64,000 nucleotides of DNA from Flavobacterium sp. MDT1-60 (GCF_014844035.1 NZ_CP062159.1:3968001-4032000); one strand, 5' to 3'; counted from the first letter of the stretch, positions 34,593 through 43,580 are shown. Numbers and translations are program-made. The notes: a model not told the origin generated them from the letters alone.

Positions 34593-35876
34593 ATGCCAAT
34601 AACCGCCAACGATACCAAAAGAAAATCATGGTTGGAAGTACCAGAAAATAGCGACTTCCCTATTCAAAACATTCCTTTCGGTGTATTTCTTACTAAAGAA
34701 AATATCGTTACTGTAGGAACAAGAATTGGTGATTACGCTATAGATTTAGGGGCTTTACAACAATTAAACTATTTTGAAGGAATAGATTTAACCGATGATA
34801 TGTTTATGCAGGATACGCTTAATGATTTTATTTCTGACGGAAAAAAAACATGGCGCCTGGTTCGAAATCGTATCGCTGATATTTTCGACGAAAATACCCC
34901 ACAACTTAGAGATTCCACAAAAGACCGCGATATTGTTATTTTTAAAATAGACGATGTAGAAATGCAATTACCTGTATTAATTGGTGATTATACTGATTTT
35001 TACTCCAGTAGAGAGCATGCTACCAATGTTGGAAAAATGTTCCGCGATCCGGAAAATGCTTTATTACCAAACTGGCTTCACATACCTGTAGGTTACCACG
35101 GAAGAAGCTCTACCATTGTTCCTTCAGGAATTCCTGTTCACAGACCTATGGGACAAACTTTACCGGCTGGAGAAAAATATCCTGTTTTTGGGCCGTCCCG
35201 TTTAGTTGATTTTGAATTAGAAACTGCTTTTATTACAACTGATGTTAATATAATGGGAGAAAACATCCCAACATATGAAGCTGAAGATTATATTTTCGGA
35301 ATGGTTTTATTGAATGACTGGAGCGCACGTGATATGCAGAAATGGGAATATGTGCCTCTTGGACCATTCTTAGCCAAAAACTTTGCAACGTCAATTTCTC
35401 CATGGATTGTGACTATGGATGCATTGGAACCTTTTAGAACTAAAGGACCAAAACAAGATCCGTCTCCACTTCCTTATTTACAAACCAAAGGAAAAAAAGC
35501 TTTTGACATTCATTTAGAAGTTTCAATACAACCAGAAGATCAGGAAGAAACTGTAGTTTCTAAATCAAACTTCAAGTATTTATATTGGTCTATGGCACAG
35601 CAATTAGCACATCATACCTCAAACGGATGTCGTGTAAATTCCGGTGACATGATGGGTTCAGGAACTATTTCTGGTCCAACTCCTGATAGTTTCGGTTCTA
35701 TGTTAGAATTAACCTGGGGAGGAAAAAATCCAATAAAGTTAAAAGATGGTAGTGAACGCAAATTTATCGAAGATAACGATACTGTAATAATCAGGGGATT
35801 CTGCGAAAATGCTGAAGTAAGACTTGGTTTTGGAGAGGTTTGTAGTCAATTATTACCTCCTTTTATTAGACCATGA
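34593..35876 (+). CDS. fahA: Fumarylacetoacetase
   Basis: This 427-residue enzyme carries out the last step of tyrosine and homogentisate breakdown, splitting fumarylacetoacetate into fumarate and acetoacetate. It has the SH3-like N-terminal domain and the FAH catalytic fold: VGYHGRSSTIVPSG, FELETAFI with a metal-binding glutamate, FGMVLLNDWSARDMQKWEYVPLGPF, and NSGDMMGSGTISGP. Length fits the eukaryote-like enzyme. Other homogentisate genes are not in the window. It has its own promoter and a strong terminator. Confidence 0.95.
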   Translation: MPITANDTKRKSWLEVPENSDFPIQNIPFGVFLTKENIVTVGTRIGDYAIDLGALQQLNYFEGIDLTDDMFMQDTLNDFISDGKKTWRLVRNRIADIFDENTPQLRDSTKDRDIVIFKIDDVEMQLPVLIGDYTDFYSSREHATNVGKMFRDPENALLPNWLHIPVGYHGRSSTIVPSGIPVHRPMGQTLPAGEKYPVFGPSRLVDFELETAFITTDVNIMGENIPTYEAEDYIFGMVLLNDWSARDMQKWEYVPLGPFLAKNFATSISPWIVTMDALEPFRTKGPKQDPSPLPYLQTKGKKAFDIHLEVSIQPEDQEETVVSKSNFKYLYWSMAQQLAHHTSNGCRVNSGDMMGSGTISGPTPDSFGSMLELTWGGKNPIKLKDGSERKFIEDNDTVIIRGFCENAEVRLGFGEVCSQLLPPFIRP

Positions 35877-35910
35877 AGAGAAGATAAAATATATTAATTT
35901 TATACAAATA

Positions 35911-35945
35911 AAAAAGCTTGTTAGTTTCGTACTAACAAGCTTTTT
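35911..35945 (+). terminator. Terminator of fumarylacetoacetase gene
   Basis: A 15-bp perfect stem (AAAAAGCTTGTTAGT / ACTAACAAGCTTTTT) with a TTCGT loop is followed by more T. It begins 35 bp after the stop. Confidence 0.95.
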
Positions 35946-36013
35946 TTTATGTTTATTATTTTGCCACAGATTAAAGGATCAGAATGATTTTTTCTGATTT
36001 TATTTCATTTCAA

Positions 36014-37054
36014 CTAAGCCGGAATCTGCTGACTCAAACAATGCAATGTTCCAAATCCCCAGATAAAGTCAATACAGCTTATTCCGATAACTTCTCTGTC
36101 CGGAAAACATTCTGAAAGTATATTTAACGCCACACGATCGTTGCTGTCATTAAATGTTGGCACTAAAACACATTTATTCAAAATTAAGAAGTTAGCATAA
36201 CTTGCCGGTAATCTTAAATCTTCAAAATCAACACGCTTTGGCATTGGCAAAGCCACAATTGTTGGCGATTTTCCATCTTCTAATTTTGCATTTTGAAGAC
36301 GTTTCAAATTATCTTGTAATGGTTTATAATTGGAATCGTTTTTATCTGTTTCAACAATGGTTACAATTGTATCTTCATTTATAAATCGGCATAAATCGTC
36401 GATATGTCCGTGTGTATCATCTCCTTCTATTCCATCTCCAAGCCAAATGACATTAGTAACACCAAGATATTCTTTAAAAACAGCTTCGTAATCTTCTTTT
36501 GTAAAACCTGCATTTCGAACCTGAATCGTTGGATGCATCAGACATTCTTCAGAAGTTAATAAAGTTCCTTTTCCGTTTACATCAATCGCCCCACCTTCAA
36601 CAATTACTGGTTTTCCTTTATAAATAACCTGTGTTAAGGGAACATCAATAAAATCGGCAATTTTACCTGGAACGAATTTATCTAACTGGTAATTTTTATA
36701 TTTTGCCCAACCATTAAAATTGAAATTCAAGGCTTCTCTTTTTGAACCATTTTTTACAATAATTGGCCCAGAATCACGCATCCAGCTTCTGTTTGTCTTA
36801 TGAATTATAAAAGAAATATTCGCAAGATTTACACATGCTCTTTCTAACATTTCATTTACTTTTTCTTTCAGTTTTTCATCGGCTACGACCAAAAAAACAG
36901 TTTCAAAAGTGGCTACTTTTTTAATAAATTCTACAAAAGCCCATTGAACAGCTTCGTATTTTCCTGGCCAGTCATTACCGTTATGTGGAAAACATAATAC
37001 AATTCCTTGTTGTTTTTCCCATTCTGCTGGAAATCTTCTATTATTTGTTGACAT
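36014..37054 (-). CDS. aguA: Agmatine deiminase
   Basis: This 346-residue enzyme of the guanidino-group modifying family hydrolyses agmatine to N-carbamoylputrescine and ammonia. The family layout is clear: FPAEWEKQQGIVLCFPH at the start, NRSWMRDSGPI, GDDTHGHIDDLCRF with catalytic acid and histidine, and the catalytic cysteine in GFGTLHCLSQQIPA at the end. The next pathway enzyme, aguB, lies 3.3 kb away at 40351, on the same strand but separated by two plus-strand genes. A -7 element is at 37081-37088. Confidence 0.95.
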   Translation of the reverse strand: MSTNNRRFPAEWEKQQGIVLCFPHNGNDWPGKYEAVQWAFVEFIKKVATFETVFLVVADEKLKEKVNEMLERACVNLANISFIIHKTNRSWMRDSGPIIVKNGSKREALNFNFNGWAKYKNYQLDKFVPGKIADFIDVPLTQVIYKGKPVIVEGGAIDVNGKGTLLTSEECLMHPTIQVRNAGFTKEDYEAVFKEYLGVTNVIWLGDGIEGDDTHGHIDDLCRFINEDTIVTIVETDKNDSNYKPLQDNLKRLQNAKLEDGKSPTIVALPMPKRVDFEDLRLPASYANFLILNKCVLVPTFNDSNDRVALNILSECFPDREVIGISCIDFIWGFGTLHCLSQQIPA

Positions 37055-37080
37055 AAAGAGGTTCTAAATTTGAAAGGGTA

Positions 37081-37088
37081 CAAAGATA
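37081..37088 (-). promoter_or_regulatory. Possible promoter -7 element of aguA
   Basis: On the minus strand TATCTTTG fits TAnnTTTG, 27 bp before the aguA start. A CTG about 22 bp upstream is an imperfect -33 element. Confidence 0.5.
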
Positions 37089-37211
37089 ATCATTCATAAG
37101 GATTATAAAACAGTCTATTTGAAATCCACCACAATTAAGCCAAAATATCTGATAAAAATTAAGTTAAAGATTAAATAATAAAGGCTTAATATGCGACCAA
37201 GATCTGCTACT

Positions 37212-37219
37212 TACTTTTG
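37212..37219 (+). promoter_or_regulatory. Possible -7 element of choice-of-anchor lipoprotein gene
   Basis: TACTTTTG fits TAnnTTTG and lies 21 bp before the ATG at 37241. It overlaps an alternative upstream ATG, which supports the later start. No good -33 TTG is seen. Confidence 0.45.
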
Positions 37220-37240
37220 GTCAAACTAAAAACTAATAAA

Positions 37241-38758
37241 ATGAAAAAAGTAACTATCTCATTATTAACTGCTCTTTTAATTATGACGAGTTGTAATAAT
37301 GATGAAAATTCAAACAACGAACCAGAAGTTGTCGTAAACGAAAATCCTGCTACATTTAAAGAAATTGGCTCTATCACTATTGGTGGTGAGGCAGCAGCTG
37401 AAATTTCTACTTATGATGAAAAAACAAAAAGACTTTTTACAGTAAACAATAGCGGAACGAATCAAATTGACGTAATTGATATCTCAGATCCAACAAAACC
37501 AACCAAAATAGGTAAAATTGATTTGACTCCATATGAAGGAGCTTCAAATAGTGTTGATGTTTATGACGGAAAACTAGCCGTTGCATTAGAATCAACTGTA
37601 AACAGACAAGGAAGCGGAAAAGTAGTAATTTTCAATACGACAGATTATAGTTTAATTAAACAAGTAACTGTAGGCGCATTGCCGGATATGATCACTTTTT
37701 CGCCTGACGGAAAATTTATTATGACTGCTAATGAAGGTGAACCAAATACTGATTATTCTCAAGATCCAAACGGAACAATTTCTATTATTGAAACAAGCAC
37801 TTATACTGTTACAACACTGGATTTTGCATCTTTCAGCTCTCAGGCAGCGACTTTGAAAAAAGACGGATTCAGAGTTTCATCTTTTGCAAAAAGTTTTGCT
37901 CAGGATATTGAACCGGAATACGTAACGATTTCTGATGATTCTAAAACAGCTTGGGTAACTTTGCAGGAGAATAATGGTGTAGCAAAAGTAGATTTGGCTT
38001 CTAAAACGATTACTGCTATTTATCCATTAGGATTTAAAGATTTCAATACAGCTGAAAACGCTATTGATGTAAGCGATAAAGATGATAAAGTAGCTTTTAA
38101 TCCATGGAAGGTAAAAGGAATGTTTATGCCGGATGCTATCAGTCATTTCTCTTCAAATAATGTTCCGTATTTTGTTACGGCTAATGAAGGTGATGCAAGA
38201 GAATATACTGCTAATACTGATATCAAAAGAATGAAAGACATGAAATTAGACGCAACTGTTTTTCCTGATGCCGCAACTTTAAAATTAGAACCGAATTTAG
38301 GAAGATTAAACCTTATCGCTGACATGGGGGATACTGACGGTGATGGTGATTTGGACGAAATGGTTAGTTTTGGAGCACGCTCATTCTCTATTTGGAATGG
38401 AAACACTGGAAAGATCGTTTATGACAGCAAAAATGATGTAGACAAAAAAACACAAGAACTAGGAACTTATGATGATAAACGTAGTGATGACAAAGGTTCT
38501 GAGCCGGAAGCAGTAAAAGTAGTTAAAATGGGAAATCAGAATATTTTGTTTGTAGGTATAGAAAGATCTGATGCTTTCATGACTTATGATGTGACAAATC
38601 CTACATCGCCACAATATTTACAGACTGTAAAAACAGGAGATGCACCAGAAGGTGTTTTATTCATTCCGGCCTCTAAAAGTCCAACTAAAAGAAGTCTTTT
38701 AGTGGTGAGTAGCGAAGGTGACGGAACTGTAAAGATCTATCAGCCAGATTTAAAATAG
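37241..38758 (+). CDS. Choice-of-anchor I / surface-layer-like beta-propeller lipoprotein
   Basis: This 505-residue protein starts with a lipoprotein signal (LLIMTSC, Cys18) followed by an acidic, Asn-rich linker. The body has repeated beta-propeller-type blades (RLFTVNNSGTNQIDVIDISDP, FSPDGKFIMTANEGEPNTDY, YVTISDDSKTAWVTLQENN) characteristic of the choice-of-anchor I family. An acidic DTDGDGDLDE segment looks like a calcium loop. The protein is probably on the outer surface or periplasm. Some relatives are annotated as alkaline phosphatase-associated, but no activity can be read here. Start at 37241 gives a proper lipobox. Confidence 0.85.
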   Translation: MKKVTISLLTALLIMTSCNNDENSNNEPEVVVNENPATFKEIGSITIGGEAAAEISTYDEKTKRLFTVNNSGTNQIDVIDISDPTKPTKIGKIDLTPYEGASNSVDVYDGKLAVALESTVNRQGSGKVVIFNTTDYSLIKQVTVGALPDMITFSPDGKFIMTANEGEPNTDYSQDPNGTISIIETSTYTVTTLDFASFSSQAATLKKDGFRVSSFAKSFAQDIEPEYVTISDDSKTAWVTLQENNGVAKVDLASKTITAIYPLGFKDFNTAENAIDVSDKDDKVAFNPWKVKGMFMPDAISHFSSNNVPYFVTANEGDAREYTANTDIKRMKDMKLDATVFPDAATLKLEPNLGRLNLIADMGDTDGDGDLDEMVSFGARSFSIWNGNTGKIVYDSKNDVDKKTQELGTYDDKRSDDKGSEPEAVKVVKMGNQNILFVGIERSDAFMTYDVTNPTSPQYLQTVKTGDAPEGVLFIPASKSPTKRSLLVVSSEGDGTVKIYQPDLK

Positions 38759-38777
38759 TTTCAATCATCAATTTGAG

Positions 38778-38808
38778 AAAAGGGCAAAATAAAATATTTT
38801 GCCCTTTT
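38778..38808 (+). terminator. Terminator of choice-of-anchor lipoprotein gene
   Basis: A 13-bp perfect stem (AAAAGGGCAAAAT / ATTTTGCCCTTTT) with a 5-nt loop is followed by TT. It begins 20 bp after the stop. Confidence 0.9.
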
Positions 38809-38910
38809 TTATGCTTAAAATTTAGCTTTCATTAACAATTACACACAAATAAAAGCCAAAACGTGGGAATTATGTAACAGCATATACAACACAATCTAAG
38901 ACTCTAAGTA

Positions 38911-38918
38911 TAATTTTG
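38911..38918 (+). promoter_or_regulatory. -7 element of OmpA-family gene
   Basis: TAATTTTG fits TAnnTTTG and lies 50 bp before the ATG, leaving a leader of about 45 nt. No clear TTG is seen at -33. Confidence 0.5.
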
Positions 38919-38967
38919 TCATGAGTTAAAATAAAACAAAGTAAAATACCAACTAAATTTAAATATC

Positions 38968-40233
38968 ATGAAAAAAAAATTAGCTTCATTATCGTTTTTA
39001 ATACTATCATTCGCCGCAAGTGCACAAGATATGACGACAACATCAAAAGTGACTTCAGTTGATAAACCTGCTTATGATAAATGGTCTATAGAATTGAATG
39101 GTGGTGTCAATAAGCCAACCAGAACAATGACGCCGGGTTACCAAACTGCAACACTAAATCCGTTTCACGCAGATTTAGGAGTAAGATATATGTTTAGCCC
39201 AACATTTGGTGCAAAATTAGATTTTGGATATGATAAATTCCAAGAGCGCGATGACACTGCTCCATTCGAGAGCCAAATTATCAGAACAAGTTTACAAGGG
39301 GTTATTAATGTTGGTAGAGCTTTAAACTTTGAAACCTGGACAAAAACCATTGGTGTTTTAGTACATGGGGGTGTTGGAGTTTCTCAACTAACTTCTGATA
39401 GTGGCTTTGACGGAGAGGATTATATAGGACATGGAATCCTTGGTTTAACAGGACAGCTTAGATTAAGTAACAGCGTTGCTCTTACGGGAGATCTTACAGG
39501 AATTGTGAATGGAAAACAAAATTGGAACTTTGATGGAATGGGACAAACCAAAACTGGCGCATTTGATGGTGTTTTATTAAATGCTTCTTTAGGTCTTACT
39601 TTTTACTTAGGTAAAAATGAAAAACATGCTGACTGGTATGCTGAAGAAAATGACAGATTAGATAAATTAGAAGGCAGAGTTGATTTAATTGAAACTGGTC
39701 TTTTAGATACAGACAAAGATGGTGTAGCTGATTTATATGATTTAGAACCTAATTCAATTACTGGTGTTGCCGTAAACACAAAAGGACAATCTATAGATAC
39801 GAACCAAAATGGTGTTCCGGATGAATTAGAAAGTTATTTAGAAAAAACTTACGGACAAAATGGTAAAGAAGGTGCTACAAATAATACTGTAGAAGAATTA
39901 ATTAACGGTGGATATGTAAATGTATACTTCGATTTTAACTCTTCTAAACCAACAAATGCTTCTTTATCAGGTGTTGATTTCTTAGTAAAATACTTGAAAA
40001 ACAATCCAGGTAAATCTGCTGATATCATTGGATATGCTGATGAAATTGGAAATTCAAGCTACAACACTGAATTATCAAGAAAAAGAGCTGAAGCTGTTAA
40101 AAATGTAGCTATAAATGCTGGAATTGATGCTTCAAGATTAAATGTAATTGCTAACGGAGAAGATACTTCTGTAAACAAAAACTCAAAAGAAGCTCGTCAA
40201 ATCGTAAGAAGAGTTACTTTCAAAGTGAAATAA
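38968..40233 (+). CDS. OmpA-family outer-membrane protein with thrombospondin type 3 repeats
   Basis: This 421-residue protein has a signal peptide (residues 1-19, ending FAASAQ), an N-terminal beta-barrel of about 200 residues, a calcium-binding thrombospondin type 3 stretch (DTDKDGVADLYD, DTNQNGVPDELE), and a C-terminal OmpA domain (VYFDFNSSKP, IIGYADEIGNSSYNTELSRKRAEAV) that binds peptidoglycan. It links outer membrane and cell wall. It stands alone with its own promoter and a long terminator. It is likely abundant, judging from its regular codon use. Confidence 0.93.
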   Translation: MKKKLASLSFLILSFAASAQDMTTTSKVTSVDKPAYDKWSIELNGGVNKPTRTMTPGYQTATLNPFHADLGVRYMFSPTFGAKLDFGYDKFQERDDTAPFESQIIRTSLQGVINVGRALNFETWTKTIGVLVHGGVGVSQLTSDSGFDGEDYIGHGILGLTGQLRLSNSVALTGDLTGIVNGKQNWNFDGMGQTKTGAFDGVLLNASLGLTFYLGKNEKHADWYAEENDRLDKLEGRVDLIETGLLDTDKDGVADLYDLEPNSITGVAVNTKGQSIDTNQNGVPDELESYLEKTYGQNGKEGATNNTVEELINGGYVNVYFDFNSSKPTNASLSGVDFLVKYLKNNPGKSADIIGYADEIGNSSYNTELSRKRAEAVKNVAINAGIDASRLNVIANGEDTSVNKNSKEARQIVRRVTFKVK

Positions 40234-40251
40234 TTTCTATATATAATTTGC

Positions 40252-40287
40252 AAAAAGGCTGTTTCAAATATTTGAAACAGCCTTTTT
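40252..40287 (+). terminator. Terminator of OmpA-family gene
   Basis: A 17-bp stem (AAAAAGGCTGTTTCAAA / TTTGAAACAGCCTTTTT) with a TA turn is followed by T. It begins 18 bp after the stop. A second terminator for the opposite strand follows 12 bp later. Confidence 0.95.
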
Positions 40288-40299
40288 TATTTCCCATAA

Positions 40300-40328
40300 A
40301 AAAAGGACAAATTATATTTGTCCTTTTT
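40300..40328 (-). terminator. Terminator of aguB
   Basis: A 13-bp perfect stem (AAAAAGGACAAAT / ATTTGTCCTTTTT) with a 3-nt loop, followed on the minus strand by T residues, lies 22 bp after the aguB stop. Confidence 0.92.
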
Positions 40329-40350
40329 GCTTTTTATGTTTAAAGCTTAA

Positions 40351-41238
40351 TTAGTCAATTGCTCTTTTTGTAATATCACCAAAAGCATCAATTCTTCTGT
40401 CTCTGAAGAATGGCCAGTTTTGACGTACATTTTCCTGTAAATCCAAATCAACTTCGGCAATTAAGATTTCTTCCTGATCGTGAGAAGCCTGAGCTAAAAT
40501 TTCACCTTGTGGTCCTGCGATAAATGATGCACCCCAAAATTGGATTCCGTCAGTTCCGTCTATGTATTGTTCTAAACCAATTCGGTTGGCCGCTGCAACG
40601 AAAACTCCATTTGCAACCGCATGGCCTTTCATTACATTCATCCACGCACCATATTGATTTTCTCCATATTGTTCTTTTTCTTTTGGATGCCATCCAATTG
40701 CTGTTGGATAAAACAATACTTCAGCACCTTTTAAAGCGGTAATACGTGCTGCTTCCGGATACCATTGATCCCAGCAAATAAGTGTACCTATCTTACCTTT
40801 TTTAGTTTCAATTGCCTGAAAACCTAAATCACCCGGAGTGAAATAGAATTTTTCGTAGAAATGAGGATCGTCCGGAATGTGCATTTTACGGTATAATCCA
40901 GCTTCAGTTCCATCTGTATCTATAATATAAGCGCTGTTGTGGTAAATTCCAGCCATTCTTTTCTCGAAGAAAGGAACAATAATAACCACTCCCAATTCTT
41001 TTGCCAGGGCACTAAAAGCAATAAATGAAGTACTGTAAAGCGGTTCTGCTAAAGCAAAATTATCTACATCTTCGCTTTGGCAAAAATAATGACTGCTATA
41101 TAATTCTGGCAACAAGATTACTTCTGCACCTTTATTGGCAGCATCTTTTACCCAACTAATACATTTTTTAAGATTATTTTCGGCAACGTCGTTAAGGTTC
41201 AACTGAACAACGGCTATTTTATATTTTCTTTTCGGCAT
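40351..41238 (-). CDS. aguB: N-carbamoylputrescine amidase
   Basis: This 295-residue nitrilase-superfamily enzyme converts N-carbamoylputrescine to putrescine, CO2 and ammonia, completing the agmatine route begun by aguA. The catalytic triad is visible: Glu in VILLPELYSSHYFC, Lys in YRKMHIPDDPHFYEKFYF, and Cys in GTLICWDQWYPEAARI. The start at 41238 was chosen because the -7 element at 41257-41264 covers the upstream ATG at 41259. Length and motifs match plant and bacterial AguB closely. Confidence 0.95.
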   Translation of the reverse strand: MPKRKYKIAVVQLNLNDVAENNLKKCISWVKDAANKGAEVILLPELYSSHYFCQSEDVDNFALAEPLYSTSFIAFSALAKELGVVIIVPFFEKRMAGIYHNSAYIIDTDGTEAGLYRKMHIPDDPHFYEKFYFTPGDLGFQAIETKKGKIGTLICWDQWYPEAARITALKGAEVLFYPTAIGWHPKEKEQYGENQYGAWMNVMKGHAVANGVFVAAANRIGLEQYIDGTDGIQFWGASFIAGPQGEILAQASHDQEEILIAEVDLDLQENVRQNWPFFRDRRIDAFGDITKRAID

Positions 41239-41256
41239 GACATAAAATTTAGAGTG

Positions 41257-41286
41257 CAAAAATAGTAATTTTTAGAGGAATGACAA
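41257..41286 (-). promoter_or_regulatory. Promoter of aguB
   Basis: On the minus strand TTG (41284-41286), a 19-bp spacer and TATTTTTG (41257-41264) match the Bacteroidota promoter exactly. It fixes the aguB start downstream at 41238. Confidence 0.75.
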
Positions 41287-41296
41287 AGTCGATTTA

Positions 41297-41398
41297 ACCG
41301 TAAAGAAAGCAAAGAATTACGCAAACTTCACGAAGATTATGTTTTCTTCACTTTGCATGTTGAGTTTAAGAACACAAAGCGTATTTATACTTTACGGA
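41297..41398. repeat. Nested palindromic intergenic repeat, ACCGTAAAG family (copy 3, degenerate)
   Basis: ACCGTAAAG (41297-41305) and CTTTACGGA (41390-41398) form the ends; ACGCAAACTTCACGAAG and CTTCACTTTGCATG lie inside. The order of words follows the copies at 4898 and 9082, with more mismatches. Non-coding. Confidence 0.65.
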
Positions 41399-41510
41399 AA
41401 TTAATTATTTCAAAAAAAGAAAACCATTCTACAAATATTAAATTCTATTCTCAATGAATTAAACATTTGTAAAATGGCTTCCAACCTAAATTTTATTCCC
41501 TAAAAATGTA

Positions 41511-41921
41511 TTAGTCAATAACAACTTTTGTTGTAATAAATTCAGTTTCTGATTTTTTGAATTTAATATCAAAAGTTCCTTTTACTGTTGATTTGAATTT
41601 GTAAACTGCTTTTTGAGGTGTTGGAACTTGCATTGTACAAACTTCAGATGGGTATTTCACTTCTACTTGCAATCCTTTTTCTGTACCAATTGTCACTTCT
41701 GTAAATTTATTGAATACTCCGCAAGCATTATCTGCTGTAAAAGTCACATCGTAGCTCAATTCTTCGTTTACTTTTCCCGTTGCCGGACCTTTAACTTCTG
41801 TTGCCAACGCATTTTTTGCCGTTCCATTGTCTACAACTTTGTCATCATCATTGCTGCATGAAAACAATACAGTTGATAAAAATAATACTACTAAAGTTGA
41901 TTTAATTTTAAAACTTTTCAT
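41511..41921 (-). CDS. Small lipoprotein of unknown function
   Basis: This 136-residue protein has a lipoprotein signal ending in VLFSC (Cys22), followed by the acidic SNDDDK stretch common in surface-exposed lipoproteins of flavobacteria. The mature part looks like one beta-sandwich domain (VNEELSYDVTFTADN, KAVYKFKSTVKGTFDIKFKKSE) with two further cysteines that may form a disulfide. I recognise no named family. It is a single gene between two repeat elements. Confidence 0.75.
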   Translation of the reverse strand: MKSFKIKSTLVVLFLSTVLFSCSNDDDKVVDNGTAKNALATEVKGPATGKVNEELSYDVTFTADNACGVFNKFTEVTIGTEKGLQVEVKYPSEVCTMQVPTPQKAVYKFKSTVKGTFDIKFKKSETEFITTKVVID

Positions 41922-42098
41922 ATAAAATAATAATTAATTGTTAATTACTATGAAGATGTGAATGCGTTGCATTGGTTGCTTTGGCAAAATGTTAAATATT
42001 TTTTCAAATACATTAAACAATTGTATTTCAAGATATTGCTTCTTGAAAAAACTTTGCGCAACTATCGTTATTTCTTACGAAAACTAAAATTTATAGCC

Positions 42099-42236
42099 TA
42101 GCCCCGATTACTTCACATAATATTTATTTTCATAGGAGTTCAGTGAATTTCATTTGAAGTAGTATACTTTTTAGCCGCTTTTTCTGCGGATAAAAAGATA
42201 CAAGCGGATAGCGGGACAAGTCTTGTTCTGGAAACT
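42099..42236. repeat. TAGCCCCGA...ATAGCGGGA repeat (copy 1)
   Basis: This element begins TAGCCCCGATTA and ends GGATAGCGGGACAAG. Inside, CTTTTTAGCCGC and TGCGGATAAAAAG form a stem. The second copy, at 52038-52116, has the same ends and an analogous inner stem of different sequence. It occupies most of the gap 41922-42303, which otherwise holds only the terminator at 42256-42279. Confidence 0.8.
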
Positions 42237-42255
42237 GATTTTCTGCTTCAAAAAA

Positions 42256-42279
42256 AACACCAGCCTTTCGACTAGTGTT
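42256..42279 (-). terminator. Terminator of DUF808 gene
   Basis: On the minus strand AACACTAG and CTGGTGTT form an 8-bp stem with one G-U pair, followed by T residues. It lies 25 bp past the stop at 42304. Confidence 0.85.
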
Positions 42280-42303
42280 TGAATATCTTTAGGGAAATGT
42301 AAT

Positions 42304-43194
42304 TTATTCTGCAGAAGCTTTTTTAGGAAGTATTTTTTTTATCAGATTTACAATTGCTAAAACTACAAGTCCTAATGCTAAACCAACTACAAATTCTTTT
42401 ATAATTGAAGGCAGATTAATTTTAGGCGATAAATGATGGAAAAACGGAATATAATGTACAAAGATACCGCCGGCAACTAATAGTAACGCAATTGTACCAA
42501 TTACGGTTAAAGCTTTTATAACTAAAGGAAGCGCTTTTACCAAAATATTACCAATAAATTTTGATATACTTTTTTCTCTTTTACTAAATTTAATAAGCTT
42601 ATAACCCGCTTCGTCCATACGTACAATTAATGCTACAATACCGTAAACCCCAATTGTTGCGATTAAAGCAATTATTGATGTTACAATTATTTGCTGTGAA
42701 ATAGGTTTGCCAATTACGGTTCCTAATGCTATGATTACGATTTCGACGGAAAGAATAAAATCGGTTACTATGGCTGATTTTATTTTTCCTTTTTCCATTT
42801 CCAAAATTTCTTCTTCGGTAAAGGTTTCTTCTGTTATTCCTTCTGATTCTTCATGTGAATGAGGAAATATAAATTCGTATATTTTTTCAGCTCCTTCGTA
42901 AGCTAAAAATAATCCTCCCAAAACTAAAACTACAATAATAGCTACTGGAAAAAAAGCACTTAATAAGAAGGCTATTGGAAGAATAATTATTTTATTAAGT
43001 AATGATCCTTTACTGATTGCCCATAATACCGGAAGTTCTCTCGAAGAAGCAAATCCGGAAGCTTTTTCGGCATTAACAGCTAAATCGTCTCCTAAAATTC
43101 CTGCAGTTTTTTTTGCTGCAACTTTACTCATCACTGCAACATCGTCCATAATTGCTGCAATATCATCTAATAGTACGAAAAAACCTGACGCCAT
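42304..43194 (-). CDS. DUF808 (YedI-like) inner-membrane protein
   Basis: This 296-residue protein starts GFFVLLDDIAAIMDDVAVMSKVAAKKTAGILGDDLAV, the signature of the DUF808 family (E. coli YedI). About seven membrane segments follow, the last two near residues 235-285. A charged loop, HSHEESEGITEETFTEEEILEMEKGK, lies in the cytoplasm. The family is widespread but has no known function; it has been suggested to be a transporter. It is transcribed alone. Confidence 0.88.
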   Translation of the reverse strand: MASGFFVLLDDIAAIMDDVAVMSKVAAKKTAGILGDDLAVNAEKASGFASSRELPVLWAISKGSLLNKIIILPIAFLLSAFFPVAIIVVLVLGGLFLAYEGAEKIYEFIFPHSHEESEGITEETFTEEEILEMEKGKIKSAIVTDFILSVEIVIIALGTVIGKPISQQIIVTSIIALIATIGVYGIVALIVRMDEAGYKLIKFSKREKSISKFIGNILVKALPLVIKALTVIGTIALLLVAGGIFVHYIPFFHHLSPKINLPSIIKEFVVGLALGLVVLAIVNLIKKILPKKASAE

Positions 43195-43274
43195 TATAAT
43201 TGTTTTTATTTTGTGATTCTCCTTAATTTGGTAGCGCGAATCTACTACTTTTGATTCGATTTTTTGCTAAAAAA

Positions 43275-43394
43275 TTAGCTGCACTGTCCTAAAAGCACCC
43301 AGATAATTATAAAAACTAAGATTGTTCCAAAACATCCTCCACCTAATTTTTTTGCTCCGTAACCTGCGATTAATCCTCTAAAAATATTGTTCAT
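43275..43394 (-). CDS. 39-residue glycine-rich membrane peptide
   Basis: A short ORF starts at ATG 43394 and stops with TAA at 43275. The product has a basic, glycine-rich N-terminal half (FRGLIAGYGAKKLGGGCFG) and one membrane span (TILVFIIIWVLLG), ending in QCS. The organised layout (amphipathic Gly-Lys segment, then a single hydrophobic helix) and good start context in an otherwise empty gap suggest a real small protein. I do not know its function. The remainder of 43195-43580 holds only the clpB terminator. Confidence 0.6.
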   Translation of the reverse strand: MNNIFRGLIAGYGAKKLGGGCFGTILVFIIIWVLLGQCS

Positions 43395-43534
43395 ACTATT
43401 GGTTTTTAGTTATTTATTTGATTAAATATAATGATTTTTATATAAATATAAAGTTCATAATTTAATGAATCAATTTCTTTATATGACTTTCAAAAAAAGT
43501 TTCATGATTCACGGTTTTTGTTTTTTTTCAAAAA

Positions 43535-43562
43535 AAAACACCAGTTTTACAACTGGTGTTTT
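43535..43562 (-). terminator. Terminator of clpB
   Basis: On the minus strand AAAACACCAGTT / AACTGGTGTTTT, a 12-bp perfect stem with a 4-nt loop, is followed by further T. It lies 19 bp after the clpB stop. Confidence 0.93.
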
Positions 43563-43580
43563 AAAAATTATTAAAAAAAA

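Noticed and set aside
35962..35979. GCCACAGATT half-repeat as a terminator for aguA
   Set aside because: The right arm is missing and no hairpin with T-run could be found. It is only a partial copy of the family seen at 20818.
41297..41398. tRNA or small structured RNA gene
   Set aside because: The palindromic ends looked stem-like, but no cloverleaf, T-loop GTTCRA motif or CCA-like end fits. It belongs to the repeat family instead.
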